Below, one piece after another: positions 36,401 to 41,579 of a stretch of 64,000 bases of DNA (its first letter is position 1; each line of letters begins with the position of its first letter). Made by a program: the position numbers and the translations under genes. The notes below the pieces were generated by a model, which made no database searches, was not told the origin of the DNA, and saw only the letters and a list, made by a program, of their open reading frames with translations. The DNA comes from Talpa occidentalis (Eukaryota > Chordata > Mammalia > Eulipotyphla > Talpidae), in contig NW_023605083.1 of NCBI RefSeq assembly GCF_014898055.3, forward strand, positions 93,273,483 through 93,337,482, given 5' to 3'.

Positions 36401-37326
36401 GAACCAGGGAGAAACCACTCGGTGCATCTGTCGAATTAGTGGAGTACTTGGAGTCCAGACGGAGACCTCGATCCACGAGCCAGTCCATCGTGCCGCTGTT
36501 GACAGGCGCTGCTGGTGGGGACAAGTCAGCAGCCCTGAGGTCAAACCCCACCTGCCCTGCTAATGGGGACAATAGTGGACTAGCAGGGGAGAGCAAACTG
36601 GCCAGAATGCCCTGCCCTTCAGCCTACTCCAGCCACTGTGTGGTCCCTGGAAACTCGGATGGTCCAAACACAGTGAGGAAACTCAAGGAAAACAAAAGTC
36701 AGGATATCAGACTTCCCAAACAGTTTGATCTGCCCCTCACAGTGATGCCATCAACCGAGAATGAGAAATGTATGCGGCCAGAAGGCCAGAAGACCACAAA
36801 CTGCAAGGGAAGCAACAGCAGGATATCTTTCCCCAAGGAGGTGATGAGCACTGTGGAATTACCTAGAAACAGTGTAGATAATCACCGATCTCCCTTAGCC
36901 AAGATGAGGTCTAATGCAGAGGGAAGGGACTCAGAGACAGACAGATTTCCACAAGGGACCCTCACCCTGCTGAGGTCTATGTTTTGGAAGAAGGAGAACA
37001 AGAGAAATAGCCGGGCAGGGGCGGCTCCACCTGTCTCCCTGGGGAGTCACAGGATGAGCCTGGCAGTGGACGAGCAGTCTCGAGGCTCATCTCCTTTGCT
37101 CAAGGGTCTAGAGAGCCCGGCCAGGGGACCGTCCAGCCATCTGGAAAGGGATGTCTCGTCAGCACCCAGCTCTCTCCGCCTTGCACGCAAAGCCAGCAGG
37201 CCCACAAAGGGTGGTGCCCTTAGCACATCACAAGATGCACAGACTTCTTTTGGTACTTTGCAGAAAGTGAAATACCATACTCTTTCCTTACGGCGAAAGA
37301 AAACGTTACCTGAGTCCAGCTTTTGA
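311..37326 (+). CDS. USP43: USP43, ubiquitin-specific protease 43 (13 exons, 5' partial)
   Basis: Deubiquitinase of the USP (C19) cysteine-protease family, which removes ubiquitin from substrate lysines. Joined coding exons: 311-414, 10578-10670, 11945-12080, 15779-15914, 16778-16913, 18976-19087, 23389-23492, 25792-25869, 26603-26729, 26835-27183, 29410-29568, 30538-30702, 36278-37326. They total 2748 nt, exactly 915 codons plus TGA, every junction is GT-AG and the phases agree. Numbering from the first codon here, the zinc-ribbon cysteines are C40/C43 and C351/C354, the His box GGHYTAYC has catalytic H456, and [11 protein letters not shown] has the presumed catalytic D473. The 17-residue His-Asp spacing matches USP7. 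The Cys box and about 200 N-terminal residues lie upstream. Residues from about 512 form a Ser/Arg/Lys-rich tail ending KKTLPESSF, as I remember for human USP43. No frameshift or internal stop was seen. Confidence 0.96.
725..995 (-). mobile_element. tRNA-derived SINE, older subfamily
   Basis: Full-length copy in reverse orientation, with its T-rich (A-tail) side at the left and the tRNA-like head (ccaccagggaggcccc) at the right. Target duplication taatgtgtt at 716-724 and 996-1004. Diagnostic older-subfamily text: acaagaactggggtacaggc and gacagagtgaggaacagaac. Confidence 0.92.
1005..2163. other. Intron of USP43, no clear feature
   Basis: Between two SINEs. A weak reverse MIR-like patch (about 1372-1510) is the only structure I see. 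Confidence 0.5.
2177..2455 (+). mobile_element. tRNA-derived SINE, mosaic subfamily
   Basis: Full-length plus-strand copy. The A box tggcgcagcgg and B box ggttcgatcc are intact, and the tail is ataaataaatacatcttt plus A. Target duplication aatttcattgttg at 2164-2176 and 2456-2468. The head reads like the younger CG-rich subfamily and the tail like the older one. Confidence 0.93.
2809..3081 (-). mobile_element. tRNA-derived SINE, older subfamily
   Basis: Full-length reverse copy. Target duplication ttacttcctttt at 2797-2808 and 3082-3093. Confidence 0.92.
3315..3960. repeat. Ancient mammal-wide repeat (L2-like, family uncertain)
   Basis: Text seen across mammalian genomes: gcctactgtgtgccaggctc, aggacatttgagctgagatc, gggtgactcctgggttttga. 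Related pieces occur at 5735-5830, 27800-28335, 30890-31295 and 52060-52260. I think it is L2/CR1-like but cannot confirm. Confidence 0.5.
3961..4961. other. Intron of USP43, nothing recognised
   Basis: Unique-looking intron sequence between the ancient repeat and the next SINE. No exon, RNA gene or mobile element recognised. Confidence 0.5.
4962..5215 (-). mobile_element. tRNA-derived SINE, older subfamily, head-truncated
   Basis: Reverse copy recognisable from cacaggtcagaggtgcaggg to gtgcttaaccccttgc. The terminal head sequence (caccagggaggcc) is missing. No convincing target duplication was found. Confidence 0.85.
5216..6332. other. Intron of USP43, mostly unique
   Basis: A short L2-like patch at about 5735-5830; otherwise nothing recognised. 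Confidence 0.45.
6350..6616 (+). mobile_element. tRNA-derived SINE, older subfamily, diverged
   Basis: Plus-strand copy from gacctccctggtggc to aaataaatctttt plus A. Target duplication agaggaagcagtgtgtg at 6333-6349, with one mismatch at 6617-6633. The B box is decayed. Confidence 0.92.
6634..7254. other. Intron of USP43, nothing recognised
   Basis: Sequence between a SINE and an antisense L1 with no exon or repeat I can name. Confidence 0.45.
7255..7735 (-). mobile_element. L1 3' end, antisense
   Basis: Typical reverse-complement L1 3'UTR and ORF2-end text (cacatacaagtgaaacca, ctccttctgacatacttcgc, agctgagtgatactctatc). An internal A-rich patch at about 7576-7624 breaks it. Confidence 0.8.
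8738..8890 (+). repeat. MIR
   Basis: MIR core text: tagactttggagcctgagcc, ctggctctgccacttagaag, ccaagttac, ctgtaaaattggg. Confidence 0.8.
8920..9181 (-). mobile_element. tRNA-derived SINE, older subfamily
   Basis: Reverse full-length copy. Target duplication tatgtccagtt at 8909-8919 and 9182-9192. The head is worn (tgcccccaggggggccc). Confidence 0.9.
9604..10150 (-). mobile_element. Old L1 3' end, antisense
   Basis: Poly(T) at the left, then the old-L1 pattern gaggtgacagtcatataacg, ggctgaataatattccatc, tggatatttgggctgttttc. The element is 5'-truncated. Confidence 0.8.
10233..10488 (-). mobile_element. tRNA-derived SINE, older subfamily
   Basis: Reverse copy. Target duplication caatagcattttta at 10219-10232, repeated with one mismatch after 10488. 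It ends 90 bp before USP43 exon b. Confidence 0.9.
10578..10670 (+). CDS. USP43: USP43 exon b (first zinc-ribbon CPHC)
   Basis: Acceptor ctcacag, donor gtatgt. This 93-nt exon starts and ends inside Arg codons. It encodes [18 protein letters not shown] followed by [12 protein letters not shown]. The Cys-Pro-His-Cys pair supplies two of the four zinc ligands of the USP fingers subdomain. It is too short to stand out as an open reading frame and was found by matching the expected protein between its neighbours. Confidence 0.95.
11410..11510 (+). repeat. MIR
   Basis: MIR 5' half: cagtggtcacgaccactgac, actggagccaaatggtccag, gttcaaatcctgtctctac. Confidence 0.75.
11945..12080 (+). CDS. USP43: USP43 exon c
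   Basis: Acceptor tttccag, donor gtgtga. 136 nt, completing an Arg codon and ending in phase 0. It encodes [15 protein letters not shown] through [11 protein letters not shown]. The sequence corresponds to the insertion in the USP catalytic domain that I recall from human USP43, with only a few substitutions. Confidence 0.95.
12390..12560 (-). repeat. MIR
   Basis: Reverse MIR: gaggcactgagaggttaact, ctcaaggtcacacagctggt, gagtctgagccactac. Confidence 0.85.
12686..12986 (-). mobile_element. tRNA-derived SINE, younger CG-rich subfamily
   Basis: Reverse full-length copy with a perfect 21-bp target duplication (12665-12685 and 12987-13007). Diagnostic younger text: acaagcactgggtacagtca, agccagagtagggagcagag, and a CG-rich head (ggcgccgcagaggccgcggg). 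Confidence 0.95.
13025..13175 (+). repeat. MIR, degraded
   Basis: Weak MIR order: caatgtggcataatgggaaa, gattagggttctgattgtc, ctgtaaaatggagattttat. It lies between two SINEs. Confidence 0.5.
13276..13585 (-). mobile_element. tRNA-derived SINE, younger CG-rich subfamily
   Basis: Reverse full-length copy with a perfect 16-bp target duplication agtttgttggattttt (13260-13275 and 13586-13601) and a long T/A-rich tail side. Confidence 0.95.
13786..13815. repeat. GA simple repeat
   Basis: About 30 bp of GA/GAAA dinucleotide run in a USP43 intron. Confidence 0.85.
14240..14564 (-). mobile_element. tRNA-derived SINE, younger subfamily, nested
   Basis: Reverse full-length copy. Target duplication gatattggcttttta at 14225-14239 and 14565-14579. 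Its tail has expanded into a TTTC tetranucleotide run at about 14286-14312. It sits inside the tail side of the older SINE at 14580-14842. Confidence 0.94.
14580..14842 (-). mobile_element. tRNA-derived SINE, older subfamily, interrupted
   Basis: Reverse copy of the older type. Its outer target duplication appears to be agaacacgtacattta (14187-14202) against agaacatgtagattta (14843-14858), two mismatches. Its tail therefore includes 14203-14239, interrupted by the younger SINE. Confidence 0.85.
15779..15914 (+). CDS. USP43: USP43 exon d
   Basis: Acceptor cattccag, donor gtactg. 136 nt, phase 0 in and phase 1 out. It encodes [20 protein letters not shown] through GQETLS, an acidic segment of the catalytic-domain insertion. 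It joins cleanly to the next exon through a split Ala codon. Confidence 0.95.
16088..16170 (+). mobile_element. MER5A-type relic, partial
   Basis: Decayed ggggttcttaaaaccttag and gaatcacctggagaatttg text of MER5A. Partial copy. Confidence 0.5.
16311..16601 (-). mobile_element. tRNA-derived SINE, older subfamily
   Basis: Reverse full-length copy between a long T run and gccaccagggaggct. The flanks ggctttgagacgtg and ggctttaagaagtg look like a diverged target duplication. It ends 176 bp before USP43 exon e. Confidence 0.88.
16778..16913 (+). CDS. USP43: USP43 exon e
   Basis: Acceptor cctccag, donor gtatgt. 136 nt, phase 1 in and phase 2 out. It encodes [19 protein letters not shown] through [18 protein letters not shown]. 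This exon has no long open frame of its own and was located by homology and splice signals. Confidence 0.94.
17170..18430 (+). mobile_element. Old L1 ORF2 fragment
   Basis: A-rich plus-strand sequence with decayed L1 ORF2 text (ataaaattaccactatttgc, aaccaggatagtcttaatta, cagcattgtttaaattgaaa). The order of these pieces follows L1 ORF2 from its middle to its end. Full of stops. Confidence 0.6.
18976..19087 (+). CDS. USP43: USP43 exon f
   Basis: Acceptor tttttcag, donor gtcagt followed by a short TG/TGCG-rich stretch. 112 nt, completing a split Arg and ending in phase 0. It encodes [20 protein letters not shown] then [17 protein letters not shown]. Confidence 0.95.
19560..19846 (+). mobile_element. 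tRNA-derived SINE, older subfamily
   Basis: Plus-strand full-length copy starting ggcttccccagtggcacag and ending ataaataaataaacctttt plus an A-rich tail. Flanking caagggaa at 19552-19559 is repeated at 19847-19854. Confidence 0.9.
19855..21014. other. Intron of USP43, nothing recognised
   Basis: AT-rich intron between the plus-strand SINE and LTR copy 1. No feature supported. Confidence 0.45.
21019..21361 (-). mobile_element. Solo ERV LTR, family A (copy 1)
   Basis: 343 bp, flanked by GTAA at 21015-21018 and 21362-21365. On the minus strand it begins TGTAGGGTAAATAA, has a TATA-like TTATAAG (plus 21211-21220) and an AATAAA (plus 21098-21103). It aligns by eye to the LTR at 24151-24580 over most of its length. 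Its 3' terminal dinucleotide is mutated. No gag, pol or env remains. Confidence 0.82.
21369..21470 (-). mobile_element. tRNA-derived SINE, truncated
   Basis: Only the tail-side third is present (gcatataagaactggggtac through gtggggagcagaacagg). The head half is absent. It abuts the LTR ending at 21361. Confidence 0.82.
21840..21962 (-). mobile_element. L1 3' end, antisense
   Basis: T-rich start, then tcattgtgtattccctataa and ttcacccaggaacccatccc, typical of the L1 3'UTR in reverse. It is cut off by the possible LTR at 21963. Confidence 0.6.
21963..22300 (-). mobile_element. Possible third family-A-like LTR
   Basis: The minus strand starts with TTAGGGTAAATGAG and an AATCAGGCTTTTT block resembling the start of the two family-A LTRs. 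It has a TATAAAG-like box and ends CTGACA. It replaces L1 sequence abruptly at the left end. No matching target duplication was found, so boundaries are tentative. Confidence 0.45.
22420..22875 (-). mobile_element. Old L1 3' end, antisense
   Basis: Reverse-complement old-L1 text (ttaagtgtacattaatcat, atgaatttgcctactctgg, aggctgaataatattctgtg). Confidence 0.7.
23389..23492 (+). CDS. USP43: USP43 exon g
   Basis: Acceptor cttggcag, donor gtaagg. 104 nt, phase 0 in and phase 2 out. It encodes [20 protein letters not shown] then [14 protein letters not shown]. It closely matches the human segment I remember (LCHWAVDR). Confidence 0.95.
23776..24690 (-). mobile_element. L1 3' portion, antisense, split by solo LTR
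   Basis: Reverse L1 3'UTR from 23776, then the ORF2 end. After the LTR, minus-strand translation gives the ORF2 C-terminal motif [19 protein letters not shown]. The LTR at 24151-24580 fell into this copy. Confidence 0.85.
24151..24580 (-). mobile_element. Solo ERV LTR, family A (copy 2), inside L1
   Basis: 430 bp with perfect TGTAG...CTACA ends and 4-bp target duplication GTAG (24147-24150 and 24581-24584). AATAAA is at 24244-24249 on the minus strand. It interrupts an antisense L1 whose sequence resumes after it. The 4-bp duplication suggests a class I (gammaretrovirus-like) element. No internal viral genes. Confidence 0.9.
24691..25791. other. Intron of USP43, nothing recognised
   Basis: Unique-looking intron before exon h. 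A long reverse open frame here (25585-26022) runs antisense across exon h and has no recognisable product. Confidence 0.45.
25792..25869 (+). CDS. USP43: USP43 exon h (78 nt)
   Basis: Acceptor ctcctcag, donor gtgagt. The smallest exon here, phase 2 in and phase 2 out. It encodes [20 protein letters not shown] then SCIKE, with split Arg codons on both sides. Its length is a multiple of three, so skipping it would keep the frame. Confidence 0.94.
26085..26315 (-). repeat. MIR
   Basis: Reverse MIR, nearly full length: ggagactgaggcacagagag, gtcacacagcttctacatg, cttgagtctgcacttttaat. Confidence 0.85.
26603..26729 (+). CDS. USP43: USP43 exon i
   Basis: Acceptor ctccggcag, donor gtctca (weak). 127 nt, ending in phase 0. 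It encodes [20 protein letters not shown] then [20 protein letters not shown] and EQ. The run [16 protein letters not shown] is the conserved USP segment just before the second zinc-ribbon pair. The following intron is only 105 nt. Confidence 0.96.
26835..27183 (+). CDS. USP43: USP43 exon j (second CPHC, IHLKRF box, catalytic His)
   Basis: Acceptor cctttgcag, donor gtgagc. The 349-nt exon starts [12 protein letters not shown] (second zinc-ligand pair). It continues through the USP signature [12 protein letters not shown], a [10 protein letters not shown] segment, and [19 protein letters not shown], where the His codon at 27174-27176 is the catalytic base. It ends one base into the Ala codon of GGHYTAYC. 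Confidence 0.97.
27800..28335. repeat. Ancient mammal-wide repeat (L2-like, family uncertain)
   Basis: Same order of motifs as 3315-3960: ttatgccaggccccgtgcta, gtgcaaaggccctgaggcag, gatgagaagccattaatag. It lies between USP43 exons j and k. Confidence 0.5.
28574..28780. mobile_element. hAT-Charlie-type DNA transposon relic
   Basis: Left end caggggtctgcaaacta, with internal text atggcccatgagccaaatcc and cctgcaaagcctaaaatatt. The right end is a decayed inverted copy (agttgactgactgct). It matches the non-autonomous hAT family with CAGGGGTCGGCAAACT ends. Confidence 0.75.
28886..28998 (-). mobile_element. Head-only tRNA-derived SINE with A-tail
   Basis: A 113-bp reverse element containing only the tRNA-like head (boxes A and B), running straight into an A-tail (plus-strand T run to 28898). 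The target duplication cttatgaacttttt is perfect (28872-28885 and 28999-29012). The tRNA-unrelated body and ATAAAT tail of the full SINE are missing. Confidence 0.9.
29410..29568 (+). CDS. USP43: USP43 exon k (catalytic Asp, end of USP fold)
   Basis: Acceptor cctttgcag, donor gtaggc. 159 nt encoding [20 protein letters not shown], then a segment ending [16 protein letters not shown] and SASSSMR. The first GAT of YDD (29451-29453) is the presumed catalytic Asp. AYILFYQKR is the closing strand of USP catalytic domains. Confidence 0.97.
30538..30702 (+). CDS. USP43: USP43 exon l (start of C-terminal tail)
   Basis: Acceptor tccccag, donor gtacgt. 165 nt encoding [20 protein letters not shown] and a Ser/Pro-rich stretch ending [11 protein letters not shown]. 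This is a low-complexity linker after the catalytic domain. It has no open frame of its own because the following frame closes quickly. Confidence 0.94.
30890..31295. repeat. Ancient mammal-wide repeat (L2-like, family uncertain)
   Basis: Decayed copy with ctggagcttactgttgagag, ggtgaaggccctgagcggg and tttgcatttcattccaagtg. It lies in the last USP43 intron. Confidence 0.45.
31300..34104. other. Last USP43 intron, nothing firmly recognised
   Basis: About 2.8 kb without a SINE. T-rich text at about 31480-31760 and 32390-32760 may be very old LINE sequence. No exon signal matching USP43. Confidence 0.4.
34105..34700 (-). mobile_element. Old L1 fragments, antisense
   Basis: The left part is old L1 3'UTR text (aaaaaattgcattgaaatg, tctccagaacgcttgtcatc). 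From about 34400 it is ORF2-type text (gatagggattatattgaat, cattcatttatgtcctcttt). These are probably two pieces. Confidence 0.65.
34787..34822 (+). pseudogene. 3'-truncated U2 snRNA retropseudogene
   Basis: 36 nt match the 5' end of U2 snRNA (atcgcttctcgacc then ttttggctaagatcaagtg and tag) with one difference, A for G at position 12. The fragment is flanked by a perfect 18-bp direct repeat tagaagaaaatcagtcac (34769-34786 and 34820-34837). The repeat shares the bases TAG with the end of the U2 match. There is no A-tail. The target duplication indicates reverse-transcribed insertion of a 3'-truncated snRNA copy, not a working gene. Confidence 0.88.
35035..35750 (+). mobile_element. L1 3' end, plus strand
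   Basis: Coding text for the ORF2 C-terminus (35205-35399 gives [18 protein letters not shown] and [12 protein letters not shown]) with an internal deletion. A purine-rich 3'UTR follows to about 35565, then a second, older L1 3' fragment (gaaatatttaggggtaaagg) to about 35750. This lies in the last USP43 intron. Confidence 0.85.
36278..37326 (+). CDS. USP43: USP43 last exon (C-terminal tail and stop)
   Basis: Acceptor ctctttcag. 1049 nt of coding sequence ending TGA at 37324-37326. The 349-residue tail is rich in Ser, Arg and Lys. It contains blocks that match human USP43 as I remember it ([50 protein letters not shown], the end KKTLPESSF), separated by poorly conserved linkers. No known domain is visible. 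The basic and Ser-rich blocks could be docking or phosphorylation sites, which is only inference. Confidence 0.95.
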
Positions 37327-37439
37327 TGGTACTCCCAGCCGGTGTGAAACTGGTGTTCACGTGACTCTGAGTTAAGCAACTGGATACAACCTGTGTTGTC
37401 AGTGGGCTTTTTGAAGCCAGTTGCCTTGTGAGCCCTCAA

Positions 37440-37445
37440 AATAAA
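37440..37445 (+). promoter_or_regulatory. Candidate proximal poly(A) signal of USP43
   Basis: AATAAA 114 nt downstream of the stop, followed by the T/G-rich run ttggttttggtctttg, which could serve as a downstream element. Use would give a very short 3'UTR. Confidence 0.5.
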
Positions 37446-38027
37446 TTTGGTTTTGGTCTTTGCATCTAGACTCCCAACACCTTGTCCAAATATACCTTTC
37501 TATATTGTTGGGTGCTCTTATACGTCCATGCCACCAGAGGGTGCTGTTGGGTCAGCATTACCATTTCAGGGCCAGAACTGATGTTTTGTTTAAGCAAATC
37601 ATGGTCCTGAGTACCTGTACAAAAAAAGTGATTTGAATGGGGGCAAACCTTAGAGCATAACTCTATTGGGAAGTCTAGTTAATAAGACTCTTCAATATCA
37701 AATGAAATACTGTCATTGACGTCTCCTTTCCAAACCTTTTCTTAAAAATTTTTGAATAGTGGACTTAACAGGAAAATATTTTCTTTTAAGTGCTTCTCTG
37801 GGCTAAAGCATTACAGATGCCCCCCAAATGGTAGTGACACCAAGGCAAGATAAATGCAGAGAGAGGGAGAGGTTGAGAGAAACGATGGACATTTTTGGAG
37901 ACTATTTAATGTATAACAAAATAATTGTATTCAAGTTTTCCACAGTATTTAAAAAAGATAACTATTTTGATACTCTAAAAAGGAAGTTATTTAAAAAACT
38001 TTAATTGTGAGATCTGTGTACAATTTT

Positions 38028-38033
38028 AATAAA
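38028..38033 (+). promoter_or_regulatory. Candidate distal poly(A) signal of USP43
   Basis: AATAAA in aattttaataaaagcctgtc, with a TG-rich tgctgtctgag about 25 nt later. I take this as the likely main 3' end, giving a 3'UTR of about 0.7 kb. Confidence 0.55.
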
Positions 38034-38050
38034 AGCCTGTCAGTGTACCA

Positions 38051-39328
38051 TACACATGCTGTCTGAGTTATTCAAGTTTGATAAATGATCTCATTTTGTT
38101 CCCGCTGCATCCACTTGGCTCCTTGCTGTTGCTATCAGAAAGTCATTACTTTTGAGTTGTTTCTGAGATCTTGAAGTGCTTCTTAACTGTTTTCTAAAGA
38201 AGCAGGAGTCTCTTTAGATGTCCCTCTAGAGGGCTTGTCTTTGTGAGGGCCTTGAGTCGGAGCCTGCCTTGATGCACCATGAGTGGACTACGCTGCCTCC
38301 CAGAGCCCTGCACATTCTCCTTTAGTCTCTCTAATAAATGTCCTATCACTTCATACTGAGAAGCTGCTAAACTTGACCCTAGGCCTGGTCATGTCCTTTC
38401 TGATGGGAACTATTTGTTCAAAACACCCGACTCCAAGAATGAAGTCTTCCCTCATATATACTTAGTGCATGACTCATTGGTATGTCTTTGCAACATCTTT
38501 TTTTTCCCTTAAGAAGGAAGAATGGATCCATTCCCACCCCCACTCTGTGACAAAGATTACTTACTTTTGAGCAATTGTTAGAAGACAGAAAGAACTGAGA
38601 TAATAGAAAGAGAAACCACTCAACTCTAGAGGATGATATGTATACTGTAGACCTGTGTATTTGCAAAAGAAGTCTATGTTCTCATCAAGTCTTAATTGAT
38701 GTGCTCTCAGGCAATGAGGAGGTTGTCTATGTACCCTTGGATTATGGGAAGCCCTCCAGGGGGCTTCCCTGCTTTTCTGGTTCTTTCTCCTGTTAATGCT
38801 CATTTGTCATATTTAATTCCCAAGCCCTTCCTAAATTCAGCCTCGCTTTGTTTGTTCTCTAAGAGAATGAATTGTGATTTAGGCTGTTACCAAGCTTCTC
38901 TTCTCTACAGAACCTTGACCTTGATCATGGGTGGATACAGGGGTGACTCCCAGTTTTTGACAGTGTTGTCATGGTGTCCCACAAATTGGAGCCCAAAAAG
39001 CGGACATTGAGACACCTTGTGTTGACAGCAGTGGGAACATTGCTAACCCTCTTGCTCTCTTTATTTTCCGGAGTTTAGTCCTTGAGTTTAGTCATTTTAG
39101 TTTGGGACTCTCTGCTTTCAGTGAATAGTTAATGCAACCTCAGTCTGGTTTCCAAATGGGGACAAAGCTGATGGGCTGTTTCCATGCTGGAAAGTCCTCT
39201 TTCATTGAATATTCACCACTCTGTTGTAGAAACTCTTCTTTTTTAGCTTTTTAAAAATTGTACCTGGCCATGCTAATTGTTTTGGTACTTGCTTTCTTTT
39301 TTTTGGTTCCAAGTTATTTTTATTTATC
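38051..39328. other. Intergenic, downstream of USP43
   Basis: No gene, RNA or mobile element recognised. Confidence 0.5.
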
Positions 39329-39330
39329 TA

Positions 39331-39509
39331 CAGCAGGTCCTTGAATAATGTCATTTTGTTCAACATGGTTTGGTTTTAATGTTGGTGAAAAAAACATCCC
39401 AGCCAAAGTTGAATGAGACCACATTATTCAAGCCCTCCTTCATGATACAGCACTTTGCTTAATGTCAGTTTCTAAGAACCTACTGAGGACATTAAGTGAG
39501 GACTTGCTG
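39331..39509. mobile_element. Tigger-type (TcMar) DNA transposon relic
   Basis: Terminal inverted repeats: the left end is cagcaggtccttgaataat, and the right end read in reverse is cagcaagtcctcacttaat. TA dinucleotides sit on both sides (39329-39330 and 39510-39511), the expected mariner-type target duplication. 179 bp, no transposase. Confidence 0.8.
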
Positions 39510-39760
39510 TATTTATTTTTAAATTTTGTTTTTATTAAGATATTACATTCCTTTAAGGAGTATAATATGTTGATTTGATAATTTATGGATTGCAATATGA
39601 TTACCACCCACAGCGTCAGCAGGAGTCTATCATATAATTATTTCTTTTTTGGGTGGGAACAGTGAAGATCTCATTTTTCAGCTACCTTGAAGTTTATAAT
39701 AGAGTATTGCTGTCTATTATCACTATGCTATGCCTCAGATCTCTGGAAGGACTGATTTTC

Positions 39761-40039
39761 CTTTTTTTTTTTTTTTTAAGATTTATTTATTCATGCATAC
39801 AAGAACCGGGGTACAGGCCAGATGTGCGGGAGGGTGATAGGATTTACCAGAGACAGAGTGGGAAGCAGAACAAGCAGACTGACTGAAATACACTGCTGAG
39901 GGGAGCAATGGGCGAGACAGGAAAGGTCTGCCACGCCATGTGGGATTCTCCCTGGCCGGCCGGCATTGAACCTGTGCTGCAGAGGCTGCAGACAGCTTCA
40001 CAGTGCTGCACTCAACCGCCTGTGCCACCAGGGGAGGCC
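39761..40039 (-). mobile_element. tRNA-derived SINE, nested (inner)
   Basis: Reverse copy with short duplication ctgatttt at 39752-39759 and 40040-40047. It is inserted at the tail side of the neighbouring SINE 40048-40310. Confidence 0.88.
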
Positions 40040-40047
40040 CTGATTTT

Positions 40048-40310
40048 TTTTTTTTTTTTTTTTAAGATTTATTTATTTTTGCACACAAGAGCTGGGGTGT
40101 AGGCCAGAGGTACTGTCTCTTCACTAGGGACAGAATGGGGAGCAGAAGAGGCAGATCTGCTGAAATAAACTGCTGAGGTGAGCAGCAGGCAAGACAGGAG
40201 AAGTCTGCTGTGCCATGTGGGTCTGTCTGCTCCCTGGCAGGGGATTGAGCTAGTGCTGCAGTGACTGCAGATTGCTTCATAGTGCTGAGACTTAAGCCCA
40301 GGGAAGCCCC
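40048..40310 (-). mobile_element. tRNA-derived SINE, older subfamily (outer)
   Basis: Reverse copy. Its target duplication aggactgattttc is split by the inner SINE: left copy 39748-39760, right copy 40311-40323. The head is decayed (gcccagggaagcccc). Confidence 0.88.
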
Positions 40311-40611
40311 AGGACTGATTTTCTAGTTTTAACTTTGTACCTTTTCCCTTGATACTTGCTTAAGTTTTTGGAGCTTTCTGCCGATCTCTAGCTACAAATT
40401 TGCCTCATTATTTTCAAATGCTGCTTATGAATCACTAATGCAAATGCATCACCATTTACCTATGGGGCATTTAGATAAGTTTTGCTTTTATGAACAATGA
40501 TATCCTAACAAGAAATGATTTCTTGGATGCCAATCAATATCTAACGTAGGACAAAAATTTCTTGTACTGATTTATGTTCTGATTTGAAGGAATTTGCATA
40601 TTGAAAGATTT

Positions 40612-40878
40612 TTTTAAATTTTATTATTTTTTTAGTTAATTTTTTTTCTTGTGTAGAAGAACTGGGGTTTAGGTCAGAGGTATGGGTGGGTGAGAGGATT
40701 CACTAGAGACAGAGTGGGGAGCAGAACAGGCAGATCTACTGAAATACACTGCTGAGGGGAGCAGCTGGTGACACAGAAGAGGTCTGCACCATGTGAGTCA
40801 GCTCTCTGGGTGGGGATCTAACTCAGGCGGCAGCCGTGATGGTGCTTGAACATAGCCCCTAGGCCACCAGGGAGGCCC
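40612..40878 (-). mobile_element. tRNA-derived SINE, older subfamily, diverged
   Basis: Reverse copy with many substitutions (agaactggggtttaggtcag through gccaccagggaggcc). The flanking tgaaagatttttt and tgaaatgtttttt suggest a worn target duplication. Boundaries are good to about 10 bp. Confidence 0.85.
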
Positions 40879-41173
40879 TGAAATGTTTTTTAATAGAGAA
40901 AAAGATTTGTTAGTGGTGAAATCTAAAGAGAGCTGCTTAGGGAGATGGCCTGCTTTTCCATAAGTGATGATTGACGATGTTATTGGCCTTGTAATCACTA
41001 ATTTTGCCTTGAATGGACATCAATAGTGAGCTGTCGACAGCATTCATCTGCTTGGGTTGGACTTTCCCACTTTCCCAAGCCCCTGTCCTTTTGTCCCACA
41101 ACAGATATCTCCATACCGTCTCTCAAAGGGGGCCTCACTTCTTCCTTTTCCTTTCAGGAACTAAAGACAATGG

Positions 41174-41259
41174 CGGGAGGGGAGGGATTGGGGTCAGAAT
41201 GGGGGGGCTGCAATTGTATGGGGAATATAAAAATAAAATTTATTATTTAAAAAAAAAAA
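41174..41259 (+). mobile_element. 86-bp 5'-truncated L1 insertion
   Basis: A G-rich tract (cgggaggggagggattgggg), then aataaaatttattattt and a poly(A) run, flanked by perfect 12-bp duplication taaagacaatgg (41162-41173 and 41260-41271). The G-rich tract plus AATAAA and A-tail is how an L1 3' end looks; I infer L1. Confidence 0.7.
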
Positions 41260-41579
41260 TAAAGACAATGGATACAATGCCTCAAACGAAAGGTTCTCCA
41301 GCAGCCTGGAGAAAAATCTCAGATCATCAATTGTAGCTCAAACAGGGTAAGCAGTCTTCTGGGGAAGTTTTTATGTGACTTCGTTAAGTATTACTTTGAG
41401 ATTCTTCTACAGATACAGGAGTTTCAGAGTAAGGCCTATTTTAGGTAAATGGAAGAGGCTCGTCATGTGAGAAAAAGCAACAGGGTTTAGAGATAGCAAT
41501 GAGGGGACTAAGTAAACTCAACAGAAATTCAACTAAAGAATTGACAGCTCTGAGTCTTTGTTTGTTTTATGACCTTTAC

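Larger units (their letters stand above)
37327..38050 (+). other. USP43: USP43 3' untranslated region
   Basis: Non-coding continuation of the last exon from the stop codon to just past the second AATAAA. The end is estimated from the signal at 38028 plus about 20 nt. It is AT-rich with no recognised mobile element. Confidence 0.6.

Noticed and set aside
36207..36596. 129-codon minus-strand frame over the USP43 last exon
   Set aside because: It is antisense to verified coding sequence; the amino-acid pattern mirrors Ser/Arg codons of the sense strand.
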